Shown here: piece by piece, positions 15,650 through 25,109 of the stretch
Numbering within the stretch: position 1 is the stretch's first letter
Layout: the number at the start of each line of letters is the position of its first letter
Assembly: GCF_001434815.1 (NCBI RefSeq)
Contig: NZ_AZDU01000021.1
Location: 1-36,955 of the forward strand
DNA length: 36,955 bases
From: Lactobacillus equicursoris DSM 19284 = JCM 14600 = CIP 110162
GTDB lineage: Bacteria > Bacillota > Bacilli > Lactobacillales > Lactobacillaceae
Reading direction: 5' to 3'
Program-made: the position numbers and the translations under genes
The notes under the pieces: model-generated
Databases searched by the model: none
What the model saw: the letters and a program-made list of their open reading frames with translations, nothing else
Told to the model about the DNA's origin: nothing

Positions 15650-16507
15650 TTAACCCTTGTCAGCACCTGCGGTAATCCCACTAACGTAGAACTTCTGCAT
15701 AATGATGAAGAGGACTGTGATTGGGATCGCGATAATGACACAACCAGCCACGAATTGGGCAAAGAAGGTTGTCGCACTCCCTTTTGAAGAAGAAAGCATG
15801 TTGTACAGACCATAAGCGATAGTGTAGGTCTTTGGATTACCTGAAGTTGAAAGGATAATCCCGGAGAAGATAAAGTCTACCCATGGTGCCATGAAAGTGG
15901 TCAAAGCCGTGTAAACGATCATTGGCTTTGACAGCGGCAAACCGATCTTAGTGAAGACTTGCCACTTGGTAGCACCGTCAAGTTCAGCAGCTTCATCCAA
16001 GGACCGCGGAATCGTGTCGAAGAAACCTTTGGCAACATAGAAGCCAAGGCCGGCACCGCCGACGTAAACCAGGATTAAACCGCCGAGGTTCAGCATGTTT
16101 AGCCCCTTCAAGATGTAGTAAAGAGCGATCATGGACATAAAGCCTGGGAACATCCCCAAAACCAAAGCGATTTGCAGGAATGGCTTCCGCATCTTGAAGC
16201 GTAAACGTGAGAGCACATAGGCTACCGAAATTTGGATGAAAGTAGAGAGTGTAGCGGAGATGATGGCCACGATTAAGGTGTTAATGATCCAGTGCAGGTA
16301 AGGGAATTGGGAGTTGGTAAAGATTCCGATATAGTTCTGCAGGGTCCATTTTTCAGGTAAGAAAGTAGAGATAAAGCCAGTGTCATTGTATGAGAAGCTG
16401 GCAAAAACGATCCAAACGATCGGGATTAACCAAACGATAGCCAATACCGTCAGCAGGAAATATCTGAAGAAAAGGGATACTTTTCTCTGTCTTGAGTAAG
16501 ATTTCAA
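15650..16507 (-). CDS. malG: maltodextrin ABC transporter permease MalG
   Basis: Inner-membrane subunit of the maltose/maltodextrin importer, 285 aa with six hydrophobic segments. The EAA loop is DEAAELDGATKWQVFTKIGL, which contacts the ATPase. The start is a TTG at 16507 (16505-16507): AAGGAGGGATAAAATTG puts GGAGG 7 nt upstream, and no ATG or GTG fits as well. The ribosome site lies within the last codons of malF, and two bases separate the malF stop from the TTG. It is the last gene of malP-pgmB-msmK-malE-malF-malG and is followed by the shared terminator. Confidence 0.95.
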   Translation of the reverse strand: MKSYSRQRKVSLFFRYFLLTVLAIVWLIPIVWIVFASFSYNDTGFISTFLPEKWTLQNYIGIFTNSQFPYLHWIINTLIVAIISATLSTFIQISVAYVLSRLRFKMRKPFLQIALVLGMFPGFMSMIALYYILKGLNMLNLGGLILVYVGGAGLGFYVAKGFFDTIPRSLDEAAELDGATKWQVFTKIGLPLSKPMIVYTALTTFMAPWVDFIFSGIILSTSGNPKTYTIAYGLYNMLSSSKGSATTFFAQFVAGCVIIAIPITVLFIIMQKFYVSGITAGADKG

Positions 16508-16509
16508 TT

Positions 16510-17868
16510 TTATCCCTCCTTAAATGATGTCGTGTGACGGTAGGCAATTAAGGAAATCGTCGCACTCAAGATGAAGATCAAGATACCTAAAACGGCGGAA
16601 GCGTTGTAACGCTGTTGTTGACCGAAGGTCAAGTTGTAGAGCCAGTTGACCAAAAGGTCGGTTGACCCGGCGCCGTTGTAGTTGTTGTTCATAGGCTTAC
16701 CACCCGTCAGCAGGTAGATGACGTTGAAGTTGTTGATATTACCGATGAATTGTTGAATCAGTGATGGTCCCATTACAAAGAGAATTTGTGGGAAGGTAAT
16801 ATTGTGGAAGATTTGGAAGGCGTTAGCCCCGTCCATCCGAGCAGCTTCAATTTGATCTTGTGGCAAGTTCTGAATGATCGCCATTGATACCAGCATTGAA
16901 ACAGGAATACCAATCCACATGTTAACGATGATAACCGTTAACCGGGCTACCCAAGGGGCAGCTTCGTTGTCGATAAAGTGAATTGGGCTTGAAATCCAGC
17001 CCCAGTTTTGGAGCAAGGTGTTCAAAGGACCTTGAGCATCCAAGAACTGAGCCATCAGCAGCAGGGAAACGAATTGTGGAACAGCGTAAGCGACGATGAA
17101 GATCGTCCGCCATACCTTCCGGTGCTTGATGCCCTTTGATTCGATCAAGAGGGCTAACAAAACACCGCCCAAGAAAGTCGTTACCGTCGCAGCTACCGCC
17201 CAAACCAGGGTCCAGCCAAGGACTGGGAAGAAAGTCCCGGCCAGGTCCCCGGTCAGCACGCTCCCAAAGGCCTGGAAGCCAGTCCAGGAGAAGCCGATTG
17301 GGTGTTGCCGGTCATAGTTGGTAAAGGCCATGGAAATCATGAAGATCGTTGGCAAGACAGTGAAGAGGATGATCCCCAGCAAAGGAATGAACATCAAAGT
17401 GGCGTGAAGCCGGGAGTCAAAGAGACTAGCGATTTCTTCCTTGTTGGTGGCGATGTGCTTGCCATCGCGCTTCTTGATATAGTTGGCCCGAGTTGACCGC
17501 AAATTGATAATATACAACCAGATAAAGCCAATAACTAGGAAAATGGCCATGATCCCAAAGAGCAGGATCAATACTGAGTTGTCTGGCTGCTTGGTAATGT
17601 AGACGCCTTGCGCCTTGTCGAAGACGACTTTCTTAGTCTTAATCGTCCCTAGGTTGCTCAGCATGCTGAGCGCGCTAGCCCCGCTGAAGATAAACCAGCA
17701 GATAAAGATGATTTCTGATGCCAGCAAGCTGATCCCCTTGGCCCATTGCTTATTTTTTAAAGCACTGACACCCATGAAGAAGAAGGATAGCTTGTCAGCT
17801 GCATCCCCCTTTGACCACACTTCTTTATAGGTGGCAGCTGGAGGAATGTGTCCTTTTCTCTTAAACAT
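16510..17868 (-). CDS. malF: maltodextrin ABC transporter permease MalF
   Basis: Inner-membrane partner of MalG, 452 aa. The N-terminal 145 residues hold two extra helices (about 45-65 and 100-122) before the conserved permease core, as in MalF/GanP-type proteins. The EAA loop is QIEAARMDGANAFQIFHNIT. The ATG at 17868 follows AAGGAG at 11 nt. An out-of-frame ATG 4 nt after the same site opens a four-codon frame, which could reduce MalF relative to MalE. Confidence 0.95.
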   Translation of the reverse strand: MFKRKGHIPPAATYKEVWSKGDAADKLSFFFMGVSALKNKQWAKGISLLASEIIFICWFIFSGASALSMLSNLGTIKTKKVVFDKAQGVYITKQPDNSVLILLFGIMAIFLVIGFIWLYIINLRSTRANYIKKRDGKHIATNKEEIASLFDSRLHATLMFIPLLGIILFTVLPTIFMISMAFTNYDRQHPIGFSWTGFQAFGSVLTGDLAGTFFPVLGWTLVWAVAATVTTFLGGVLLALLIESKGIKHRKVWRTIFIVAYAVPQFVSLLLMAQFLDAQGPLNTLLQNWGWISSPIHFIDNEAAPWVARLTVIIVNMWIGIPVSMLVSMAIIQNLPQDQIEAARMDGANAFQIFHNITFPQILFVMGPSLIQQFIGNINNFNVIYLLTGGKPMNNNYNGAGSTDLLVNWLYNLTFGQQQRYNASAVLGILIFILSATISLIAYRHTTSFKEG

Positions 17869-17915
17869 TTTTCATTACTCTCCTTCTCAAGCTTAATTAA
17901 AGTTGTTGCGCTTAA

Positions 17916-19136
17916 TTACTTTTGAGAAATCTTCTTTGCGAACTTAGCAAGTTGTGCCTTGTATTGACTTGGCTTGATCTTGCCATCGTATGCGCCACTT
18001 ACCAGTGGAGCAGCACCATCCCAGAAGGTTGCCATTTGTGGCAGCTTTGGTTGCAATACAGAGTTGCCTGACTTAGCCATTTCAATAACGGCTACAGCAA
18101 CTGGGTCGCTCTTAACATCACTTGATGCTACGGCACTCTTCAAAACTGGGATTTGACCAGCCTTGTCGTGAGCGATCAATTGTGACTTCTTGTTGGTAAT
18201 GTAAGCTGCAAGTTCTGATGAAGCCTTAGCGTTTGAAGTGTGGGAGTTTACGGCAAATCCTTCGATACCCAAGAAGGCTTCAAGTTGAACCTTCTTGCCG
18301 CCAACAGTGACAGTTGGGTACTTAGCAACAGCAAAGTTCTTGCCCAAGATCTTCTTGATGTTGGCTGCGTTCCAAGGACCATCCATGATGGCAGCAGCGT
18401 TGCCCTTCTTCAATTGGTTCAAAGCGTTAGAGGTTTGCATAACGTTCTTGTTGCTCTTTTGCTTTGCGATCCAAGTCAAGGCGTTAACACCATTTTGGCT
18501 GTTGAAAGTTGAGCCCTTCAGGTCTTCACCGTTTTCGCCGTAGAGAGTAGTACCAGCTGAGAAGAAGACTGGCCACATCGTGTAGGCGTTAGTAAAGTCA
18601 GTTGCCAAGACACCCTTCTTAGTCAAAGTGTCCCAGTCCTTAACGTCGCTGGCTGAAAGCTTTGACTTGTTGTAGTAAATGGTGTCTGCTTGTTGAGCGT
18701 ATGGGTAGGCGTAAATCTTGCCCTTCCAGGTAACGCCCTTAGCAGCTTGGGATACGTAGTTCTTCTTGATGTTGGAAGTGTCTGATGGTGAAAGTGGGTT
18801 AATGTAACCAGCGTTTGCCATTTGACCTAATTGGTCGTTTGGAACTTCGAAAACATCGGCAGCCTTTGAGGCGTCCTTACCAACGTCAGTCTTAGCGTTA
18901 GCAGAACCGTTAGGACTTTGGGTAACCTTAACGGTAATGTTAGGGTGCTTCTTGTGGAAGTCCTTAACAATGCTCTTGTAGTATGATACCTGTTCGGTGT
19001 CAACCCACAAAGTCAAGGAAGCCTTCTTTTCGCTTGATGATGATGAACTACTGTTGCTGCTGTTTGAGCAAGCTGACAAACTTAAAGCAGCCAATACTGC
19101 TGCACTGCCCAAGGCAGCCTTCTTAAAGAAACTCAT
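17916..19136 (-). CDS. malE: maltodextrin-binding lipoprotein MalE
   Basis: Extracellular solute-binding lipoprotein of family 1, 406 aa. The signal peptide ends in LSLSAC (Cys23), followed by a long serine linker. The mature part (LTLWVDTEQVSYYKSIVKDF, then KAADVFEVPNDQLGQMANAGY) is typical of MalE/CycB. It captures maltose and longer maltodextrins for MalFG. RBS TAGGAGG precedes the ATG. The 82-bp gap before it holds an 18-bp palindrome but no clear promoter. Confidence 0.95.
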   Translation of the reverse strand: MSFFKKAALGSAAVLAALSLSACSNSSNSSSSSSSEKKASLTLWVDTEQVSYYKSIVKDFHKKHPNITVKVTQSPNGSANAKTDVGKDASKAADVFEVPNDQLGQMANAGYINPLSPSDTSNIKKNYVSQAAKGVTWKGKIYAYPYAQQADTIYYNKSKLSASDVKDWDTLTKKGVLATDFTNAYTMWPVFFSAGTTLYGENGEDLKGSTFNSQNGVNALTWIAKQKSNKNVMQTSNALNQLKKGNAAAIMDGPWNAANIKKILGKNFAVAKYPTVTVGGKKVQLEAFLGIEGFAVNSHTSNAKASSELAAYITNKKSQLIAHDKAGQIPVLKSAVASSDVKSDPVAVAVIEMAKSGNSVLQPKLPQMATFWDGAAPLVSGAYDGKIKPSQYKAQLAKFAKKISQK

Positions 19137-19147
19137 TTTTTCCTCCT

Positions 19148-19165
19148 AAAACAAACATTTGTTTT
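19148..19165. repeat. 18-bp palindrome in the malE leader
   Basis: AAAACAAATGTTTGTTTT (minus strand) has 8-bp arms around a 2-bp centre and lies just upstream of the malE ribosome site. A role as operator or mRNA stem is possible but unproven. Confidence 0.45.
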
Positions 19166-19218
19166 ATTTTTTAAATCATCTTGCAGCAACGCACTACAAG
19201 TTGATTAACTTAGTTAAA

Positions 19219-20325
19219 TTAATTGGTAAGCGTCACTTGGGTGTCCTTGTCGAAGAAGTGCGCGTTGTTCAAGTTGAAGCCAGCTTGAACCTTATCGCCT
19301 GGCTTGTGGAAGTCACGCGCGTTCACAACGCCGACAAATTCTGTCCCATCAGCCTTCATGTACAGCTGACTGGTTGCACCCAAAAGTTCTGAAACGACAA
19401 CTTCCGCGTTAACCGTGGCTTCTGGCCAGGTTTCCAGGAAGGCTTGTTCCATGTGGATGTCTTCTGGACGCAGGCCCATCACCACATCCTTGCCATTATA
19501 GCCCTTGGATTCCAGGATCTTGGCCCGGCCTTCAGGCACCTTCAGCTTGATGCCCTTGCCGTCATCAATGTAGCCATCCTTGTAGTTGACATTGAAGAAG
19601 TTCATTTGCGGTGAACCGATGAAGCCGGCAACGAATTGATTGGCTGGCTTGTTGTAGACTTCCTTAGGAGAGCCAATTTGCTGGATGCGACCAGCATTCA
19701 TAACAACAATCCGGTCAGCCAAGGTCATCGCTTCGGTTTGGTCGTGGGTAACGTAGATCGTGGTCGTCTTCAGGTTTTGGTGAAGCTTGGCGATCTCGGC
19801 CCGCATGGAAACACGCAGCTTAGCGTCAAGGTTTGACAATGGTTCGTCCATCAAGAAGATTGGAGCATCCCGGACGATGGCCCGCCCCAAGGCAACACGC
19901 TGGCGCTGCCCACCGGACAGGTCAGCTGGCCGCCGCTCCAAGAGGTGAGCCAGGCCTAAGACTTCAGCCGCGTTCTTGACGCGCTTGTCGATTTCCGCCT
20001 TGTCATAGTGGCGAAGCTTCAAGCTGAAGGCCATGTTGTCGTAGACGCTCATGTGTGGATACAAGGCGTAGTTCTGGAAGACCATGGCAATGTGACGGTC
20101 ACGCGGAGCTACGTCGTTCATGACCTTGCCGCCGATTTCCAAAGTACCCTTGGAAATATCTTCTAGACCCGCAATCATCCGCAAAGTCGTGGACTTACCA
20201 CAGCCAGATGGACCGACAAAGACGATAAATTCGTGGTCATCAATGTGCAGGTCAAAATCAGAGACTGAGTAGTCATCAGCATTTGGATACTTTTTGTAGA
20301 TGTGATTTAAGTTGATTTTTACCAT
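19219..20325 (-). CDS. msmK: multi-sugar/maltodextrin transporter ATPase
   Basis: Cytoplasmic ATPase of 368 aa that energises MalEFG. Walker A is GPSGCGKST, Q-loop VFQNYALYPH, signature LSGGQRQRVALGR, Walker B IFLMDEPLSNLD, switch His in YVTHDQTEAMTLADR. A C-terminal OB-type regulatory domain (from about residue 235; VVMGLRPEDIHME is typical) marks the MalK/MsmK subfamily, which may be controlled by EIIA or HPr and shared between importers. AGGTAAGGG precedes the ATG. It starts 10 bp after pgmB. Confidence 0.95.
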   Translation of the reverse strand: MVKINLNHIYKKYPNADDYSVSDFDLHIDDHEFIVFVGPSGCGKSTTLRMIAGLEDISKGTLEIGGKVMNDVAPRDRHIAMVFQNYALYPHMSVYDNMAFSLKLRHYDKAEIDKRVKNAAEVLGLAHLLERRPADLSGGQRQRVALGRAIVRDAPIFLMDEPLSNLDAKLRVSMRAEIAKLHQNLKTTTIYVTHDQTEAMTLADRIVVMNAGRIQQIGSPKEVYNKPANQFVAGFIGSPQMNFFNVNYKDGYIDDGKGIKLKVPEGRAKILESKGYNGKDVVMGLRPEDIHMEQAFLETWPEATVNAEVVVSELLGATSQLYMKADGTEFVGVVNARDFHKPGDKVQAGFNLNNAHFFDKDTQVTLTN

Positions 20326-20335
20326 TTTCCCTTAC

Positions 20336-21004
20336 CTAATTCCCTGCTTTTTTAAAAACTCTTTCAATTTCGGCTAAATCTAAAGCACTGGTTGAGCCCA
20401 CGATGTAGTCAGCTCCTTTTAAGACGACTGGGTCGCCGATGCCAACGGCAAACTGACCAGCAGCCTTGATGGACTTGACGCCAGCAGGAGCATCTTCAAA
20501 GGAGATTACTTCGTTCTTCTCAAGACCCAAGAGTTCTTGAGCCCGGATGTAAATTTCTGGATCCGGCTTGCCATGCTTTAAAGTAGCTGGGTCAACTCGG
20601 GCATCAAAGAGATCTTCCAGCTCCAGTTGGTGCAAGATCAATGGAGCGTTTTTAGATGCAGAAGCTAGAGCCAGCTTTAAGCCTTGAGCCTTGGCTTCAT
20701 GCAAGAGGTCCGCCATCTTAGGCAAGATGTCCGCCTTGGTCATCTTTTGGACAGCCTTGATATAAGCATCGTTTTTCTTAGCAGCTAAGGCTTCTTTTTC
20801 TTCTTGGGTATAGTCATTTTCTTTGTGGCCATATTCCAAGATGATTTCTAATGAGTCCATCCGGGACAAGCCGCGAAGCTTGTCGCCGAAGGACTCTGGC
20901 AGGTCAATGCCGATTTCCTTAGCCAGGTCTTGCCAAGCCTTCAGGTGGTAGACTGCTGAGTCAGTGATAACGCCGTCTAGGTCAAAAATTAATCCTTTAA
21001 GCAT
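20336..21004 (-). CDS. pgmB: beta-phosphoglucomutase
   Basis: HAD-superfamily enzyme, 222 aa. It converts the beta-glucose 1-phosphate released by maltose phosphorylase into glucose 6-phosphate. The motif FDLDGVITDSAVYH supplies the nucleophile Asp8 and the acid/base Asp10; LALASASKNAP (motif II) and ISFEDAPAGVKSI (motif IV) follow. The ATG at 21004 lies inside the end of malP (16-bp overlap), with AGAAGG 9 nt upstream. Such overlap implies coupled translation with its metabolic partner. An upstream open stretch to 21043 belongs to malP. Confidence 0.95.
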   Translation of the reverse strand: MLKGLIFDLDGVITDSAVYHLKAWQDLAKEIGIDLPESFGDKLRGLSRMDSLEIILEYGHKENDYTQEEKEALAAKKNDAYIKAVQKMTKADILPKMADLLHEAKAQGLKLALASASKNAPLILHQLELEDLFDARVDPATLKHGKPDPEIYIRAQELLGLEKNEVISFEDAPAGVKSIKAAGQFAVGIGDPVVLKGADYIVGSTSALDLAEIERVFKKAGN

Positions 21005-23262
21005 TGAGTTTGACCTTCTTTCAAAGTTACTTCTTGGTCCCAAACCTTAACAGTTAAGTCATTCCCAGAAACCAAAGTCAGCTTAGCGCCGTCCTTGTCA
21101 ACGGCAACGGCCAAGATGCGGCCTTGGTAGTTGATCTTGAAGCTGTAGCCGGTCCACTTCTTTGGCAGGAATGGAGCAAAGCTTACGCCTTTTTCGTTAT
21201 ACCGCATGCCGGCGAAGCCTTGAACGATTGACAGCCAGCTGCCGCTCATGGAAGTGATGTGAAGACCATCAACAGTGTCGTTGTTGTAGTTGTCCAGGTC
21301 AAGACGCGCCGTCCGTTCGTAAAGCTCAACTGCCTTGTCTTGCTTGCCAAGTTCTGCAGCCAAGATGGAGTGGATGGATGGGCTCAAGGAACTTTCATGA
21401 ACCGTCATTGGTTCGTAGAAGTCGAAGTTCTTTTCCTTCTGTTCCTTGGTGTAGCGGTCATTCAAGAAGTAGATCCCTTGCAAAACATCGGCTTGCTTGA
21501 TGAATGGTGACCGCAGGATCTTGTCCCATGACCAGTGCTGGTTCAGTGGCAATTGGTCAGCTGGGATGGTGTCCTTGCTCCGGATGTCCTTGTCCAAGAA
21601 GGTGTCGTGTTGAACGAAGATGCCTAGGTCTTTGTCTTCTGGCAGGTACATCTTGTCTACAATGTCTTGCCACTTAGCCAATTCTTCATCAGTTACGTTT
21701 AGCCGCTTCTTGGCAGCTTCCGTAGCCAGTGGCCAGCGTTCCAAGGTGTAACTGAGCAACCATCTAGCCATGGTGTTGGTGAACCAGTTGTTGTTGACGT
21801 TGTTTTCGTATTCGTTTGGTCCAGTGACGCCGTGGATCATGTATTGACCCTTGCGCTTGGAGAAGTGTACCCGGTCAGCCCAGAAGCGCGCCGTCCCTAC
21901 CAAAACGTCCATGCCTTCGTCTTTGACATAAGAGTCATCGCCAGTGTAGCGGGTGTATTGGTAGATGGCGAATGGGATATCCGCGTTACGGTGGATTTCT
22001 TCAAAAGTGATTTCCCATTCGTTGTGGCATTCAATCCCGTTGAAGGTAACCATTGGGAACAAAGCCCCTTTTAGCCCTTGCATCCGGGCGTTGTGGTAAG
22101 CACCTGGGAGTTGTTCGTGCCGGTATTCCAAAAGTGATCTGGTAACTTCCTTTGGCGCTACTGCCAAGTACATTGGCACGATGAAGGCTTCGGTGTCCCA
22201 GTAAGTAGCACCGCCGTACTTTTCACCAGTGAAGCCCTTTGGCCCAATGTTCAGTCGAGGGTCCTGACCGTAGTAGGTCATGAACAGTTGCAAGATGTTG
22301 AAGCGGATCCCTTGTTGGGCAGCAGCGTCGCCTTCGATGGTAACGTCACACTTTTCCCAGCGCTTGGCCCAAACGGCTTCGTGATCGGCCAAGTTGTCAG
22401 CGTAGGACTTTTCTTGCAGCTTAGCCATCAATTCGTCAGCCTTTTCAGCTTGATCGCTGTCAGCGACGTCACGGCTGTTAACTACGATAACGTCCTTTTC
22501 CAGTTCCCAGCTTTCGCCAGTTGCCAAGTGCTTTTCAAAAGTTTCGTCAACCAGGCCGCTCTTAGTAGCAACCTTGCCAGAAATCACTTGACCATCTTCA
22601 CGAACGGATTCCTTTAAAAGAACCGTAAATTGTGGAGTGCCGAAGTTGTTTGGCTTGGTCTTGAGCTGGATGCTGCGGCTTGATTCATCTTCGCCCAAAG
22701 CATCCCAGAAGCCTTCTTCGTAGTTGCTGTCTTCATTAAAGACGTTCCCATTCAAGCGGCTGGTTACTTGCAGATCAGCTTCGCCGCTTAACACGGTTGC
22801 CTTAACCTTGATCAGGGCTGCTTCTTTAATAACGACGCTCAAGAAGCGTTCAAATTCAAACTTCACACGGCAATCTTGCCCTTCGTAAATGAAGCTTCTG
22901 GTAAGCAGGCCTTGGTGCATATCCAGGCTGAGTTCAAAGTCGCTAACCTGGTCAGTAGCTAAGTCAAGCCGGTGACCGTTGATCAAGATTGGCAGGTCAA
23001 TGAAGCTTGGGGCGTTGATGGTCTTGCCAAAGTAGTCTGGGTAACCGTTCTTCCACCAGCCGACCTTGGTCTTGTCTGGGAACCAAACGCCAGCGTAGTA
23101 AGTACCTTTAAGGCTGTCGCCGCTGTAGCCTTCTTCGAAGTTGCCTCTCAGGCCCATGTATTCGTTACCTAAGGAAGTCATGCTTTCTTGAAGTCGCTTG
23201 TCTTCTTTTGAAAAAGTATGACTGGTCAACTTCCAAGGATCGATTTCAAAAATTCTCTTCAT
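20989..23262 (-). CDS. malP: maltose phosphorylase (GH65)
   Basis: Cytoplasmic enzyme that splits maltose with phosphate into glucose and beta-glucose 1-phosphate. 757 aa, the normal length. The catalytic acid should be Glu484 in GVTGPNEYENN; GGATYWDTEAF and NGIECHNEWEITFEEIHRN are other family blocks. The alternative GH65 enzymes (trehalose or kojibiose phosphorylase) are less likely because maltose genes surround it. It opens the malP-pgmB-msmK-malEFG operon. Its promoter carries a MalR-like operator and a cre-like site. Confidence 0.95.
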   Translation of the reverse strand: MKRIFEIDPWKLTSHTFSKEDKRLQESMTSLGNEYMGLRGNFEEGYSGDSLKGTYYAGVWFPDKTKVGWWKNGYPDYFGKTINAPSFIDLPILINGHRLDLATDQVSDFELSLDMHQGLLTRSFIYEGQDCRVKFEFERFLSVVIKEAALIKVKATVLSGEADLQVTSRLNGNVFNEDSNYEEGFWDALGEDESSRSIQLKTKPNNFGTPQFTVLLKESVREDGQVISGKVATKSGLVDETFEKHLATGESWELEKDVIVVNSRDVADSDQAEKADELMAKLQEKSYADNLADHEAVWAKRWEKCDVTIEGDAAAQQGIRFNILQLFMTYYGQDPRLNIGPKGFTGEKYGGATYWDTEAFIVPMYLAVAPKEVTRSLLEYRHEQLPGAYHNARMQGLKGALFPMVTFNGIECHNEWEITFEEIHRNADIPFAIYQYTRYTGDDSYVKDEGMDVLVGTARFWADRVHFSKRKGQYMIHGVTGPNEYENNVNNNWFTNTMARWLLSYTLERWPLATEAAKKRLNVTDEELAKWQDIVDKMYLPEDKDLGIFVQHDTFLDKDIRSKDTIPADQLPLNQHWSWDKILRSPFIKQADVLQGIYFLNDRYTKEQKEKNFDFYEPMTVHESSLSPSIHSILAAELGKQDKAVELYERTARLDLDNYNNDTVDGLHITSMSGSWLSIVQGFAGMRYNEKGVSFAPFLPKKWTGYSFKINYQGRILAVAVDKDGAKLTLVSGNDLTVKVWDQEVTLKEGQTQCLKD

Positions 23263-23296
23263 GATTCTTTTTCCCTCGCTCGTTCAATCTGGTTTA

Positions 23297-23351
23297 ATTA
23301 TCTATGATACTGCAATCGCTAACAAGATTGTTTTAAATGTTACCGATAACA
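23297..23351 (-). promoter_or_regulatory. malP promoter with MalR-like operator and cre-like site
   Basis: The -35 TTGTTA (23320-23325), a 17-bp spacer and -10 GATAAT (23297-23302). A 14-bp palindrome-like site TGTTACCGATAACA (23338-23351) ends 13 bp upstream of the -35. TGCAATCGCTAACA (23311-23324), a cre-like site, overlaps the -35. The two centres are 27 bp apart. The first is proposed as a MalR site, the second as a CcpA site; both assignments are inferred. Confidence 0.7.
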
Positions 23352-23355
23352 TAAT

Positions 23356-25059
23356 TTATTTCAGTTCAAAGACGTAGCCCTTGTTTGCCAGCTCTCCGCC
23401 TTGGTAGCCGCGACTTAAGGCTGCTTCAGTTCCTAATGAAACCGTTTTGCCAGTTGTGTTAAACCAGGCCTCGATCTTTTCATGGCCGTTTCTAACCACG
23501 TGGATCAAACCAGCTTTTGTTACTTCTAGCCAAGTTGCTGCCTGGCTGAGCGTTTCCCAGTGGTCCCGTCTAAACTGAATAATTTCGTGAACCGCCTGCC
23601 AAACCGGACTGCCATCTTGACTCCAGTCCATTGGCTTGCGACAATCTGGGTCTTCCCCGCCGCTCATTCCCATTTCTGTACCGTAGTAGATGCAAGGAGA
23701 GCCAGTTTGGACAAAGGTGAAGGCCAAAGCCTGCAGGGCCTTGTCTTCATCGCCCTTGGCCACCGTCTTGATCCGCGGCGTATCATGGGAATCCAGGACG
23801 TTTAACATGGCGGAATTCGTTTGTTCCCGGTACAAGAAGAGCTGGTCGGTTAAAAGTTCGGTCATGGTCTTGGCATCTTGCACGCCCTTTAAGAAGTGGT
23901 CGCCGATTTGACCGGTAAATGGGTAGTTCATCGTGCCGGAGAACTCATCGCCGTTTAGCCAAGGCTGGCTGGCGTGCCAGGATTCACCCAAAATGTAAAA
24001 GTCGGGCTTGATGGCAGTTACCGCATCTCTAAACTTTCTCCAGAAGCGGTGGTCGACTTCGTCAGCTACGTCTAAGCGCCAAGCATCAATGTCGAATTCC
24101 TTGATCCAGTAAGTAGCGATGGTTAACAGGTAGTCGACTACTTCTGGGTTAGCCGTGTTCAGCTTTGGCATGTGCTTTTCAAAGGCAAAAGTTTCGTAGC
24201 TTGGATCCTTTGGGTCATAGGGCTCAACCGGGAAGTGGTTGATGTGGAACCAGTCCTTGAAGCGGGATTTTTCGCCATTAGCCACAACGTCTTGCCATTG
24301 CAAGGAGGTATCGCCGATGTGGTTGAAGACCGCGTCCAGCATCACCTTCATCCCCCGCTTGTGGGCTTCGTTAACCAACTTGGCAAACAAAGCCTTGTCC
24401 CCAAATTCTGGGTCAACTTCTAAGTAGTCGGTCGTGTTGTACTTGTGGTTAGAAGCTGCCTTGAAAATTGGGCAGAAGTAAAGGCCGTTGACGCCTAATT
24501 TTTGCAGGTAGTCCAGATGGTCCAGAACCCCTTGTAAGTCCCCGCCATAGTAGTCATCTCTCCCCGGCTTATCGTCTGGCTTCCAAGGCTTAACGCCGGC
24601 TGGGTCGTTAGTCTTGTCGCCGTTGGCAAAGCGTTCTGGGAAGATCTGGTACCAAACAGTGCTCTTCACCCAGTCAGGCGTCTTGGTCATGTCGATCAAG
24701 TGGAAGTATGGCAGCTTGATGTAGTTGCTTGGGTCATCGTAGCTTTCCTGCTCATCCTTCCGGATGCCCCGGTCGCCATAAATTACTTTTTCCCCATCTT
24801 GGCCGACCACTTCAAAGAGGTAGCGGCAGCGGTGGTTGGGCATGGTTACGGTCGCTTCCCAATAGTCATTCACCTGGCCATGGCCGGCTAAAGCCATCTC
24901 GGCTCTTTTCAGTTCGGTCAGCGGTTCATAAATGTCGCCGTAGTATACGTAAACGGCTTTCACGTCCTTGCCGGTGTGCAGGCGCAGCTTCATGTCTTCC
25001 TGGCTGACCAAGTAGCAATCTTCACTTTCTGGTCTGTGTCTTAATGCAGCAACTTGCAT
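23356..25059 (-). CDS. neopullulanase/maltogenic amylase/cyclomaltodextrinase (GH13_20)
   Basis: Cytoplasmic maltodextrin hydrolase. 567 aa from the ATG at 25059 (MQVAALRHRPES; GAGG at about 7 nt). A first ATG six bases earlier lies too close to the ribosome site. Residues 1-120 form a CBM34-like N-terminal domain, as in this subfamily; the (beta/alpha)8 barrel follows with DAVFNHIG, WRLDVADE (nucleophile Asp330), ILGESW (acid/base Glu359) and LDSHDTPR (Asp426). It should trim maltodextrins or cyclodextrins to maltose and glucose for malP. Substrate preference cannot be set from sequence. Its stop at 23356 is only 4 bp from the malP operator. Confidence 0.93.
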   Translation of the reverse strand: MQVAALRHRPESEDCYLVSQEDMKLRLHTGKDVKAVYVYYGDIYEPLTELKRAEMALAGHGQVNDYWEATVTMPNHRCRYLFEVVGQDGEKVIYGDRGIRKDEQESYDDPSNYIKLPYFHLIDMTKTPDWVKSTVWYQIFPERFANGDKTNDPAGVKPWKPDDKPGRDDYYGGDLQGVLDHLDYLQKLGVNGLYFCPIFKAASNHKYNTTDYLEVDPEFGDKALFAKLVNEAHKRGMKVMLDAVFNHIGDTSLQWQDVVANGEKSRFKDWFHINHFPVEPYDPKDPSYETFAFEKHMPKLNTANPEVVDYLLTIATYWIKEFDIDAWRLDVADEVDHRFWRKFRDAVTAIKPDFYILGESWHASQPWLNGDEFSGTMNYPFTGQIGDHFLKGVQDAKTMTELLTDQLFLYREQTNSAMLNVLDSHDTPRIKTVAKGDEDKALQALAFTFVQTGSPCIYYGTEMGMSGGEDPDCRKPMDWSQDGSPVWQAVHEIIQFRRDHWETLSQAATWLEVTKAGLIHVVRNGHEKIEAWFNTTGKTVSLGTEAALSRGYQGGELANKGYVFELK

Positions 25060-25109
25060 CTTCATTCCTCACTTTTTCTGATTAAAAGTATCTCTATTTT
25101 TGTTTTTTC